Assembly: GCA_958430865.1 (NCBI GenBank)
Contig: CAUDNR010004187.1
Location: forward strand, 40,333-57,440
Direction of reading: 5' to 3'
Source of the DNA: Entrophospora sp. SA101
Lineage: Eukaryota > Glomeromycota > Glomeromycetes > Entrophosporales > Entrophosporaceae
Length of the DNA: 17,108 nucleotides
Made by a program: the position numbers and the translations under genes. Below the pieces are notes generated by a model that was not told where the DNA came from, ran no database searches, and saw nothing but the letters and a program-made list of their open reading frames with translations. Shown here in pieces: positions 8,392-17,108 of this stretch. Numbering within the stretch: the first letter of the stretch is position 1; each line of letters begins with the position of its first letter.

Positions 8392-8747
8392 TATCCAAAT
8401 TGTTATCATTAGTTTATTATTATTCGAATTGTTATCATTCATTTTATTTCGAATTGTTATCATTCATTTTATTTTATTTTGAAATATTCGTTTATTCGTT
8501 TATTTGAATTATTAGTTTTACTCGAATTATTCGCTTTATTTCGAATTATTCGTTTTATTCGAATTATTCGCTTTATTTCGAATTATTCAAATTATTCGTT
8601 TATTCGCTTTATTCGAACTATTCATTTTATTCGAATTATTCGTTCATTCGTTTTATTTGAATCACTGAATCATCAAATTATTCGTTCATTCGGTTTATTT
8701 GAATCATCGAATCATCGAATTATTCGTTATTCATTTTATTCGAATTA
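8392..8747. repeat. Minisatellite of TTCGAATTATTCG-type units
   Basis: Three zones are visible. The first has ~25-bp units with TTCGAATTGTTATCATTC (to ~8480). The second has ~18-bp units of the form TTCGAATTATTCGTTTTA, alternating GTTTTA and GCTTTATT variants (~8515-8650). The third has longer units with ATTCGTTCATTCG and GAATCATCGAATCATCGAA (~8640-8735). TTCGAA is itself a palindrome, so either strand can fold. A single ATTCGAATA echo lies at ~8810. The 89-codon frame across it is a by-product of the repeat. Confidence 0.85.
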
Positions 8748-8979
8748 ACATTCAATGTAATCCAAACACTCAAATTCATAGCAAGTAAAACAAATAATCG
8801 AATAAATCCTTATTCGAATAGAAGCCCTAACCAAGCATTATAGTTGTAAGTAGCGATTTTAATCAGTTTTCCATATTTGGTGACTCCAATAACTCAGATC
8901 ACACACGCTTGCAATATTTGTTACAGTTTTACGACTTTAGGGTGTCAATGCTGAATTGTTATGGCTGAAAAAAAAAAGT

Positions 8980-9431
8980 ATGGAAAACACTTTGGATGGA
9001 AATAAACATCATGATGATACTTCTACTGATGAAAATGATAAATATTTTGATGAAAGATATGCAGTATATGGGGAATGTCCAATTTGCAAAAGACATAACA
9101 CTCATTATTCATGGTTTCAATCACGTGATCCAAAGCTGTTAACTGAAAGATGGACTAGTGGCAATGAAACATTAGATGTGTTGATTAAAAGTACACAACT
9201 TAAAGCAACATATTATCATTATAATAATCATCTTCAATGGATTCTTTATGATGATTTGACAAATATTGAAAAGATGGGAGAAAGTGGTTTTGCAACTATA
9301 TCCAAAGCCACTTGGTTAAATGGTGATAAAAGTATAAATAACAATAATTATAAAAGAACTATCAAAGATAGGACTGTGGCATTAAAAAACTACATGATTC
9401 ACAGAATATTTCTGATGAATTTCTTAATGAG
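8980..9431 (+). pseudogene. Protein kinase first exon of the Glomeromycotina zinc-knuckle/TKL-like family, frameshifted
   Basis: From ATG 8980: an acidic leader, the family's YGECPIC knuckle (C33, C36), then WTSGNETLDVLIKSTQLKA, LQWILYDDLTNIEKM, a glycine-rich loop region (GESGFATISKATWLNG, ~100-115) and the beta-3 VALK with K136. Three defects are visible. The second Cys pair expected in a WCQxC motif reads WFQSR. The loop has S and A where the family usually has G (GGFG). One A is missing in the A-run 9384-9389. After that base the other frame reads KLHDSQNISDEFLNE, the normal family sequence, up to a GTAAAT donor at 9432. Read as is, translation stops at 9435. No clear kinase core follows; LQHRNKVILQYF near 9477-9512 may be a relic of exon 2. 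Family assignment is from memory of the pattern. Confidence 0.75.
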
Positions 9432-10458
9432 GTAAATTATTTATTTTTCTATTTATTTTCTGATTTTAAATATCTCCAACATCGAAATAAAGTTATATTG
9501 CAATACTTTTGTAAATTTTCTTACTTCATCAATGCAAAGTCATTTCCAAATTGCTTTAAGCATTGACTATGCTCACCTGATGTGCCAACACCAACATTTT
9601 AGATTGATGGTTTTATTTTTATTGTTGTGTTATATGTACAAAGTTGAATACAAAATTTAATGGCAAAAATTGATATATAAAATGAAAAAATCAAGGTTTT
9701 TCTTTGAATCTAGATATAAATCCCAAATTAAATTTCAAGATTTCTTTCGATGAAAAAATGCTAATAAATAAGAAAAGTGAGAATGCTAATTAAGTTTAAA
9801 TTCTAGAAAATGACAAAAAAAAAAAAAACAATTAAAAAGGTATATATATATATATACAGGCTATTATATAAAATCACTTATCCATTATGTATGCCTTCAT
9901 TTCTACTTAATATGAAAATCTTGTCACGTTTGTGAAAATATTGGTTTTTTTCTCAGAAATGCATGTTTTACAAAATACGTACTGACATCTTTTGTTTTCA
10001 TCTTGGGTAATTATAAATAATCTCATCCTGTTGAACAATTTAATCTTTGATAAACAACATCTAGTTTCTAGAGAAATTTTCAAGTTTTTTCTTCTGTGAG
10101 ATGACGATGTTCCATTTCCTTTAAATTTCAATATTGTACTTAATTACTTAATCTCTTCATGTGTACATTCCAAGATAAAATTTTCAAATTTTTTTTTTTT
10201 TGCATTTAAAATTCATTATACCAACACCAATCGTGAAGCAAAATGTTTGCAACGCAGATTTAATTCTGATTTGCTAATAATTATTTTAATGTATTTTTTA
10301 TATTACTATTACTATTATTACTACTATTATTATTATTATTTATATATTTTATTTATTTCTTGAATAATTAAGCAAGCCACTTGTAGATTATTCATTTTGT
10401 CATCATTAAATTATCTCATTAACTCCATTCCCATTAATTTTGTCATCTTTCCAATTTG
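9432..10458. other. Intergenic between kinase relic and RNF212-like gene
   Basis: Holds a (TA)8 tract (9841-9856), A- and T-homopolymers and an ATT/ACT microsatellite (~10300-10340). A 73-codon minus-strand stretch (10131-9907, beginning at TTG) has four Cys residues, including CQYVFCKTC, but no ATG and no partner exon. I do not call it a gene. The 3' end of the RNF212-like transcript must lie here. Confidence 0.4.
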
Positions 10459-12516
10459 TTACTGATTTATTTGCAGATTTTGTTGTTTTTCCTTTTGTTG
10501 TTGTTGATCTTGCTGTTGTGGCGGTTGTATAATAGGATTTAGAAAGGGTGGCCTTAAAGAGTTATAATATGTCGTGTGGTTTAAATAGGGATTGTAAGTA
10601 TTTAATGAATTAAGTTGATTTAAATGATTTAATTGATTGTATGGATTTAATTGATTGTATTGATTTGCAGGCATGCTTAATGTTGGAATTCGTTGTATTG
10701 GTTTCTGTAAAGGTGATTTTTTTTGGAATAGTGATAGCCCATTAATATCTCTAATTCCATCACCACTCGCATGATTATCATTGCCGACTCTATTTCCTAT
10801 TGCTATTGTAAGTATATAATGATTATAGTAAATTGATTTTAATATTTATCAAATTATTAATTATAAGATGTAAAATAAAAATAATATGCAAAATATATAT
10901 GTACCATTAATCCTTGATGTATCAGGTTGCACCATCATATTATGATTGTTATTGATTATTATATTATTATTATTGCTACTGTTATTGTTATTAAAAGGTT
11001 GATTTGTTGATTGTTGAGAAGAATTATCATGTCGTTGAGAATAATCTTGATCTAAGACGGGACTTTGTTAAAATATTTAATAATAATAATTTTGTTAGTG
11101 GAAAATTATGATACATATGATACATTACAAAATATGGATTTAATCAATAATAATTGATTTCATACCTTGAATGACCTAATAATTCATTTATGAGATCATT
11201 ATCTTCATTGTTATTAACAATAGGACGTGGATTTGGTGTTATTAAAGTTGGACATGTCTTATTCCATGTATATAATAATTAATAATTATTATTATTGACT
11301 AGTTAATTAATTATTAATTAAATTTTTTTGAACAGTTAATGATAATATTTAATTACCGGATCCGATGACATTTGATAATTTATATTCTTGATTGTATTGT
11401 TGTAATCGTTGTTACGATTTTCAATTTTCTGTATTGCTAGTGAACTTAAAAATAAAATTTCATGTTTATAAATGTGTGTATAATCAATAATACATTAATA
11501 CTTTTTTAAATATTCATTATCATTTACCTGGCGTTTGGATTATTCATGAAAGTATTTTCACGTTGAAACGCCTTTAATTGTTCTTTCAATCGATTATTCT
11601 CATTTGTAAGACTAATCAATTGACTAAATGATAAAAAATATATTAATTAAATTGTTATTATTTATTTAAAACAATCAATGAATGAATGAAAGGAAGGATT
11701 GATTACCTTTTCAATTCCCTGTAATCATTATTTACTTTATAAAGCATATTTTCTTGTTGAGTCACTTTATCTTTCAAATGATTGATGAGGGACTTGGTAT
11801 TGGTTTGTTGAAACTATCGAAATAAATAAATTGATAAGTTATGATAATTAAATAAATGTAGCAACTATTATTAATGATCAATTGATTGATGACTTTACCC
11901 TATAGACATCAGAAATTCCATCCAGCATCTCATGAAACGGTTGGAAAAAAGATGATAGTTGATGATCAAGCTTGTGATTGTAATTATAAATAATAAAAAT
12001 ATATCAAATATAATAAAGAAAGCGTTATTTCAAAAAGAAGATTAATAATCAAATATGCAAATCGTGTTTTGCTCTTTCATTCTACTTACATTATCGTTAC
12101 ATTCAACAATTGCACATTTTTTATTGCAAAATAAGCAATTAATCGTATTACTTCTTGAAGATTTACCATATTCACCTAAAATTTCTAAAAATTTGTTTGA
12201 AAGAACTTTATTAACAACTCAACTAAAAACAAAAAAAAAAACAAAAGTTTATTATTAAAAAAAGTAAAATAATAATACCTCGAGGATTGTTATCGATTGT
12301 AGCAGCACTACCGTAATTTATATTGACTTTGGTTTCATTGCAAATTCCATTTTGTTTATTATCACTGCTAACATTATTATTACCGTGTTTATTGACACAA
12401 GAATTACATATTACATGTCCACATTGGGTCAACCAATACCTCATTTCTTTATCATTAGAAGAAGAATTTGAATAGGCAAAACACATGTTGCAATGTAAGA
12501 ATATATTGTTATTCAT
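10459..12516 (-). CDS. Zip3/RNF212/ZHP-3-type RING, coiled-coil E3 ligase (meiotic crossover factor), nine exons
   Basis: Exons (minus): 12516-12279, 12184-12090, 11970-11899, 11813-11707, 11623-11528, 11444-11357, 11257-11166, 11062-10905, 10802-10459. Introns are 83-119 bp, all GT-AG, and all phases join to give 429 residues. The RING has C9-x2-C12, then YWLTQCGHVICNSC (C32, H34, C37, C40), and C96LFCNKKC103 in exon 2. CNxCF, LTxCGHV and CxxCxxxC are hallmarks of RNF212 and ZHP-3. Next come SSFFQPFHEMLDGI, matching the short FF segment after the RING in that family, and a coiled coil rich in Leu, Gln and Glu (exons 4-5, ~136-203). An Asn/Gln-rich tail follows. Family members sit on the synaptonemal complex and promote SUMO/ubiquitin marking at crossover sites. 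Alternative acceptors 9 bp apart (exon 2) and 6 bp apart (exon 9) keep frame. HEI10 or another RING-coil protein is possible but fits less well. Confidence 0.85.
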
Positions 12517-14084
12517 TTTTTTTTTTGTATTTTATTTTTTTAAAAAAGACAAAGTGATTGATGGTTTTTATTTTTATATTGATCCACACATTATTGCTTG
12601 AGATATGTAACACGAACTATTGACAATTAATTTGATCTTTATTTGGCACAAAGTAGTGGAACCAGAGTGGTTCATCCTCCTTTTCTACAATCAGATGGTT
12701 GCATAAGAACTTGGGTTATGAAATTTTGCTTTCCCAATCAATCTCTACACGTACAAGATTCTCGCATATTTTCCCACAGAATGACTTGAACCTTGAATTT
12801 GTATATGATAAATGAGCATAAGTCCATTAATTTTACCATTCAAGATGTGGTCTCCCCCTCCCCCCTCCCCCCACTTGTAACAGAGCTTCGGGGGAAGGGG
12901 GGAGGAAATACAATCAATTTTTATAACATGTGCAAATGATACAACTACATTAAAATAACATTGCCACTATTTTTCCCTCGTAGATTATTAATTAACTAAC
13001 TCGAAACTGAACTCATCTCCAACTCAAATTTATTTCAGTACAATTGTTATGCAATCATTACACTCTATGACATTGTATAATATTATAAGGAGGCCTGACA
13101 CAATATTATGCGATAAAATAGTAATATATTGCAGCACATTTGTAAATCAAACAGGATTATAGACCTGCTATGATAATGCATAGTAATTTCATCTTCAAAT
13201 ATGTATTTTTGGAGTCTTTTTTCAGATTTTTTAATCCAATTATTAGAGAATATCTTGCTTTTAAGATGGTGGAATAATCTTTAAAAAAATTTACTATTCT
13301 CTTCTACTCTGACCTTAATTTCTATTATAATGCTCTGAACTATTCAAAGTTTATTAATATATTATAAATGCTATACCCGTGATAAATGTACAGTTGTATT
13401 CTTAGTCTAGACAATTGTAAGGATTAACAAATATATACAATTTAGAAAACTTTTGCCATTTTACTGATGTAGCTTGAAATTTATTATTTATAAGGTTATC
13501 AAATAAGAATGTAACACTTACCAAGGATGAAAGACCATCATTATTTCAAATAGGACCCATTTCCGATGTTTAATATTAATATAGAATAGTAATAGTACAG
13601 GGTAGATTTATCATTATATGAGTTGAATTTTATTGATTAAAAGATATATTGATAATGACAAAAAATAGAAAATCTTAATTATAATTTAAAATATTTGGAA
13701 GAAGGGTTATTGAAAACGTAGAGTAAAAAAAAAATATATATTGTATGTGTTACCCATGTACGATTATGTCAATATTTTTATTAGTTTATATGATGAATGC
13801 TCCATATTTAGCTAGAATAATATTGTCATCATTCCAATTTGACAAATTATTTTTAATTGATTGATGGATCTTTTCTATAGAATTAGTTAAAAACCGATAG
13901 AATAGAAAATATCAATAATTAATTAATCAACATGTATGTATATAAATAAACACCATGAATTCAATGTACTGCCAAGGAAACTTTTCAAAGCATTTGAATA
14001 AAGAAATAATAACAAGTTTTGTCTTGAAGGAAAGCAACCATCCTACAAACTATCATATCAATATCCAAAGCTATTTGTACCTCT
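12517..14084. other. Intergenic upstream of the RNF212-like gene
   Basis: Likely carries that gene's promoter (minus strand). A less AT-rich part (12600-12830) has a 34-codon minus frame with EDEPLWFHYFVPNKDQIN, possibly a scrap of old coding DNA; I cannot name it. The C/G-rich inverted repeat at 12854-12905 is listed separately. From 12910 to 14084 I see only AT-rich sequence. The open stretch at 13955-14149 on the plus strand overlaps the second exon of the minus-strand small gene and has no motif. Confidence 0.4.
12854..12905. repeat. C-rich/G-rich inverted repeat with G-quadruplex and i-motif potential
   Basis: Left arm has C-runs of 5, 6 and 6 separated by single T (12854-12872). Right arm has G-runs of 5 and 6, then GG, separated by AA and A (12890-12905). 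The arms pair over ~16 bases with one mismatch around a 17-base loop. On the minus strand the left arm gives three long G-runs with one-base spacers, enough for an intramolecular quadruplex. In such AT-rich DNA this is a strong outlier. It lies ~340-390 bp upstream of the RNF212-like ATG. Confidence 0.7.
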
Positions 14085-14428
14085 TCAATCTGGTCCACCC
14101 GACATTCTTTTTATTTCGTTACCAATTAAGTACACTCTCCCAAACATAATTGGTGACATCTGTAAATGTTATCATTATTTAAGTATTTATGAACTTTACA
14201 TTCTTCTAACATCTAATCATTTTTATAAGATGAATGTTACTAAAATAACAATAACAATAAGATTAAATGGCTTACTTTATGAAAAGAAATCATTGCATTT
14301 TTGAACATCATAACTTCCAATTTGGAATTTTTGAGTTTTCTCAAAATTGATGTTTTGGCGCAGAACTTTCCGTTACACGAATCTTCCCATGCATTTTGGT
14401 TTTGGCGACAATTTTCAGCGACTGTCAT
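14085..14428 (-). CDS. Possible small two-exon protein, 75 residues, unrecognised
   Basis: Exon 1 (14428-14276) starts MTVAENCRQNQNAWEDSCNG directly after two in-frame stop codons, so this ATG is the natural start. It ends at a GTAAGC donor exactly between codons. The best acceptor, TTTACAG, places exon 2 at 14159-14085, which continues in phase as MSPIMFGRVYLIGNEIKRMS and ends at TGA. The intron is 116 bp. The product is basic, with Cys at 7, 18 and 23; that spacing is not the CX9C pattern of mitochondrial CHCH proteins. Exon 1 is less AT-rich than its surroundings, as genes here tend to be. I do not recognise the family, and the second exon is less certain than the first. Confidence 0.45.
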
Positions 14429-15521
14429 TTATTAAGAGAGGTAGTTTCAACGATCATCTATTATTCAGAAAAAATTTTTGTAAAATAAAAAAGTTAGTAA
14501 TAAATTGATTCTGCCAATACAATAATTATATATAGTTCTTGGAAAACATTAACGCATTTTACTAAATATGAAATCTAGTTTTTCTTATTAAGGATCGTAA
14601 TTTATGGTATCTTTTAACTTAACTAAAATATTCCCCACTCAGATGGTGTTATTGAATTAGAAATTTTTCATTAGGAGATTTTTCTTTTATGTTTCAACCA
14701 ATAGGATTCATTGACACTACAGTTTGTTCAATGTTATAACATTTCTTATTGAAGGATCAATTCAAAATTATCCAATAAGAAATTTAAGAATTTAAATTTA
14801 AATTTCTCTCATTCTTGTTGAACGGACCCCTTTATGAAATATAAACAATAACAAATAAATCGATTATTCTATAAATAAAATATGGTTGGTCACAATGGTT
14901 GATCATAATAAATTTCGTATATATATGTGGATTTTTTTAGATAATAAATATAATAAATAATTTGGAAACTGGCTCGGAACTTAATGATACACACTCACTG
15001 CTTAGTTACAACAAAATAAAATATCTGTGAAATTTCAAGGTTTTTATTTTTGAAAAGATCCTAGAGCTATTTTTTATGTCAACATATTCCCAAAATTTTA
15101 AGCAAATATCTCTTTCGCAATTTGCTTTAGGTGTAACAGAAAAATTTTAATATTATATTTTTTGCAGTTGTCTCACGTATCGCGAATTAAAAAATTTCAG
15201 GATTTAAAAATATCAAATTACATAATTGCCACACATATTGATATAAGTTTATATATATTTTTTTTTACTATGTGGAGTTTTGAAAATTAAAATAGAAAAT
15301 AGAGGTATCCGTCCAGTAACAGTAAGTGTGCTACTATTATTATCACAGGACCCGAATTATCATAATTCTGTGCAACATTTTTCCATCTATCATCATATCA
15401 GAAAAATATTGTTTTTACTTACTCCTCCTAAATATGAAATAATAAAAATAATGCCTTCTTTCATGAATTTCCTTTTTAATCAGCGGGAATAATTTTCATA
15501 CACACACAAAAAAAAAAAGAT
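14429..15521. other. AT-rich intergenic
   Basis: Contains an 11-bp perfect inverted repeat, ATTTCTTATTG (14741-14751) and CAATAAGAAAT (14773-14783). A 70-codon plus frame at 15280-15492 starts at TTG, has no recognisable motif and is not called; it could be leader sequence of the decayed F-box gene that follows. Confidence 0.35.
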
Positions 15522-17108
15522 TTAATATATATAGCCTTAACACGTTTTGCAAAAGAAAATAAAAATATAAACTATCTGCCTGACAAAACAATTGAACTTA
15601 TTCTCATATATACTCCTAAGCCTCTTTTCCTAATTTTACTCAATAAAAAAAAATGGTACGAGATATCAAACAAATCAAAAATTCGTGCCAAATGGGTAAC
15701 ACAAAATTACGGAAAAGCAAATTCCTAATCTTATTTCGATGGGATTGGTCGCTTTTCTCATCATAGAAGAAAAAGTGGTTTTATCTAGATATCTTACACA
15801 ACGGTTGCTTTTACAGTTTGGGAAAACAGATGGTAGTCTAATTGAACTAAGAATCAAAAATGATGTCATTATCAATATCAAAAACAACATTGATAATAAT
15901 ACAAATGCCGTTGTTAGAAATAATATTAATATTAAGAATAGTAGCGACACGTCCAAAGTACACAAAAATATTTTAGGAATTCATGGGCCTCGAGTATTCC
16001 ATTGGCTGTATTTATCATCCATTTGTTAAAAGAGGCCAAGGAACGATATGGTTCAGATAAAAGGGAATGACATCGAATCATTTTATTCCTTAACTAACAG
16101 GTGGATATTAGCTATAGATTTAGCAACCAGTAAAATTAAATGAAAACCTTGAAGGAATTAAAGATCTTATACTTGATAAAAAGTTTATACCTTTCCCTCC
16201 TAGACTAACAGTTTTATTTGAAGACACAATCGAGCACCAAAAAGAAATACAAATCATAAATTATGAAAAATATCCAGTCAAAGATGGTTTTGAAAATAAC
16301 AAGCAATTAAACATAATTGCCAGAGCAATATTAGTTTACCCAGAAATTGTGGAACTATGAAAACAAATTAGTCACCATGATATATGTATAGATTCAATAA
16401 TTTGGTGCTACAAAATTCCTTGATTCTATATTATCCAAATTCAAAAAATGATTTTGTTGAATGCATACAACAATTTATCAAGATTGGATTCAAATTAACA
16501 AAATTTGGTCTACGTTTGTGTAAAGATCACCTTGATCTAATTGGTGATTCCGTTTTGATAAGAATCTTTTCATGAAGTTAGAAAGGAATCAAAACCTGTC
16601 ATAATCCAAAAATGTTTGATCGAATTACTCAGGTTGACATTGAAGTAGAAAATCATTATAAAATGTTGGAGTTTTTGAAAGATTATAAAAACGGGATTGA
16701 ATTGGAATTTGTGTTTTTGAAATCAATAATTAGTCATTTTTTTGGTACAAAAATTAAAAGAGATTTCGACAATTTGGAAATTTTAATCATGCAATCTATA
16801 TTAAGTGTTAAAGATTATGAAAATTATGTCAGACAAGTGGAAAAGCAAATTCCTCTAAAAAAATAGAAGATCCACAATCATCATTTGCATCACCTAACAA
16901 CATAACAATAAAGATGATGACGATGATTGTAACGAAAATAATTGTCTTTCGTTCGTCTACGACTCAAGTTCATTTATTAAGGAAAAGTTAATGGCGATTA
17001 TTTTACTCGTATGTTAGATAATTACCAAAATTTATTGTACAAAAATTTCAACAATATTATAAATTCAGACATCGATAAACCAATCAATAGTTTGAGAATA
17101 TTTAAAAA
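15522..17108 (+). pseudogene. F-box-like protein pseudogene, many frameshifts and stops (3' end outside window)
   Basis: Protein-like sequence continues across all three forward frames. Segments in order: YLPDKTIELILIYTPKPLF, an F-box-like N terminus, then KWVTQNYGKANS with TAA at 15726; EEKVVLSRYLTQRLLLQFGK in a second frame to ~15980; WASSIPLAVFIIHLLKEAKE to TGA 16068; GNDIESFYSL to TGA 16141; LNENLEGIKDLILDKKFIPF to TGA 16358, with similar-looking sequence reading through that stop; NLVLQNSLILYYPNS to TGA 16573; HEVRKESKPVIIQKCLIELL to TAG 16646; ENHYKMLEFLKDYKNGIELE to 16866; DDDDDCNENNCLSFVYDSSS; GDYFTRMLDNYQNLLYKNFN to the window end. That is about nine frame changes and at least two nonsense codons. 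The order and style match F-box-type proteins that are multicopy in Rhizophagus (from memory). F-box proteins recruit substrates to SCF ubiquitin ligases; this copy cannot make a full protein. Family assignment is moderate, pseudogene status is firm. Confidence 0.75.

Noticed and set aside
8479..8748. 89-codon open frame read as a protein
   Set aside because: It is the translation of the minisatellite; its Ile/Arg/Phe pattern follows the repeat unit, and there is no flanking gene structure.
8961..8982. Alternative kinase start ATGGCT at 8961
   Set aside because: It is in another frame and would need a base change in the ten-A run to reach the kinase frame; ATG 8980 is in frame, though a homopolymer indel here cannot be excluded.
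9907..10131. Minus-strand 73-codon frame with a CxxxxCxxC cluster
   Set aside because: No ATG, no partner exon, and the Cys spacing does not match a zinc motif I know; a transposase tail was considered without support.
12055..12258. Plus-strand 67-codon open frame
   Set aside because: It lies opposite exon 2 and intron 1 of the RNF212-like gene, which has far stronger support.
14741..14783. 11-bp inverted repeat as a transposon end
   Set aside because: Arms are only 21 bases apart with no defined element or target duplication; recorded in the intergenic entry as a hairpin only.
15323..15350. GTAAGT...CACAG that looks like a 27-bp intron
   Set aside because: Far shorter than the 70-149 bp introns elsewhere in the window, divisible by three, and in an open frame with no known product.
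15675..15965. Minus-strand 96-codon open frame with hydrophobic stretches
   Set aside because: It is antisense to the F-box pseudogene; the hydrophobicity comes from the complement of A-rich codons.

Overview
The window looks like nuclear DNA of an arbuscular mycorrhizal fungus (Glomeromycotina, Rhizophagus-like). The base composition is strongly AT-rich. Genes are split by short introns of about 70-150 bp with GTAAAT/GTAAGT donors. The gene fragments resemble families expanded in these fungi: the zinc-knuckle plus TKL-like kinase family, F-box-like proteins, and a RING-tailed family that may be transposon-associated. No bacterial operon, phage, CRISPR or rRNA signal is visible. All homology statements are from motif recognition and were not searched.

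Layout. (1) 1-1178, plus strand: 3' part of a RING-tailed multicopy-type gene with one proposed intron. (2) 2259-2815: at least three diverged copies of a ~120-180 bp repeat, with a tRNA-like sequence between two of them (SINE-like cluster). (3) 3749-3828: compound inverted repeat; 3994-4170: Tc1/mariner-like MITE. (4) 4410-6980: a neuronal calcium sensor gene (NCS1/frequenin) on the minus strand. Only its first three exons (one a 25-nt microexon) are recognisable. It is flanked by a diverged direct repeat and has a separate TIR-bounded element on its 3' side. (5) 7839-8099: an orphan open stretch. (6) 8392-8747: TTCGAATTATTCG-type minisatellite. (7) 8980-9431: decayed first exon of a Glomeromycotina-type protein kinase. 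(8) 10459-12516, minus strand: an intact nine-exon gene for a 429-residue RING/coiled-coil protein of the Zip3/RNF212/ZHP-3 type, the meiotic crossover SUMO/ubiquitin E3 family. (9) 12854-12905: C-rich/G-rich inverted repeat with G-quadruplex potential upstream of that gene. (10) 14085-14428, minus strand: possible small two-exon gene. (11) 15522 to the window end: an F-box-like pseudogene with coding memory spread over all three forward frames.

The most notable item is the Zip3/RNF212-like gene. Glomeromycotina were long called ancient asexuals, yet here every splice junction keeps the frame over nine exons, while two neighbouring genes in the same window are broken by frameshifts. That contrast suggests selection to keep a meiotic pro-crossover factor. 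The rest of the window is accessory, repeat-rich DNA.
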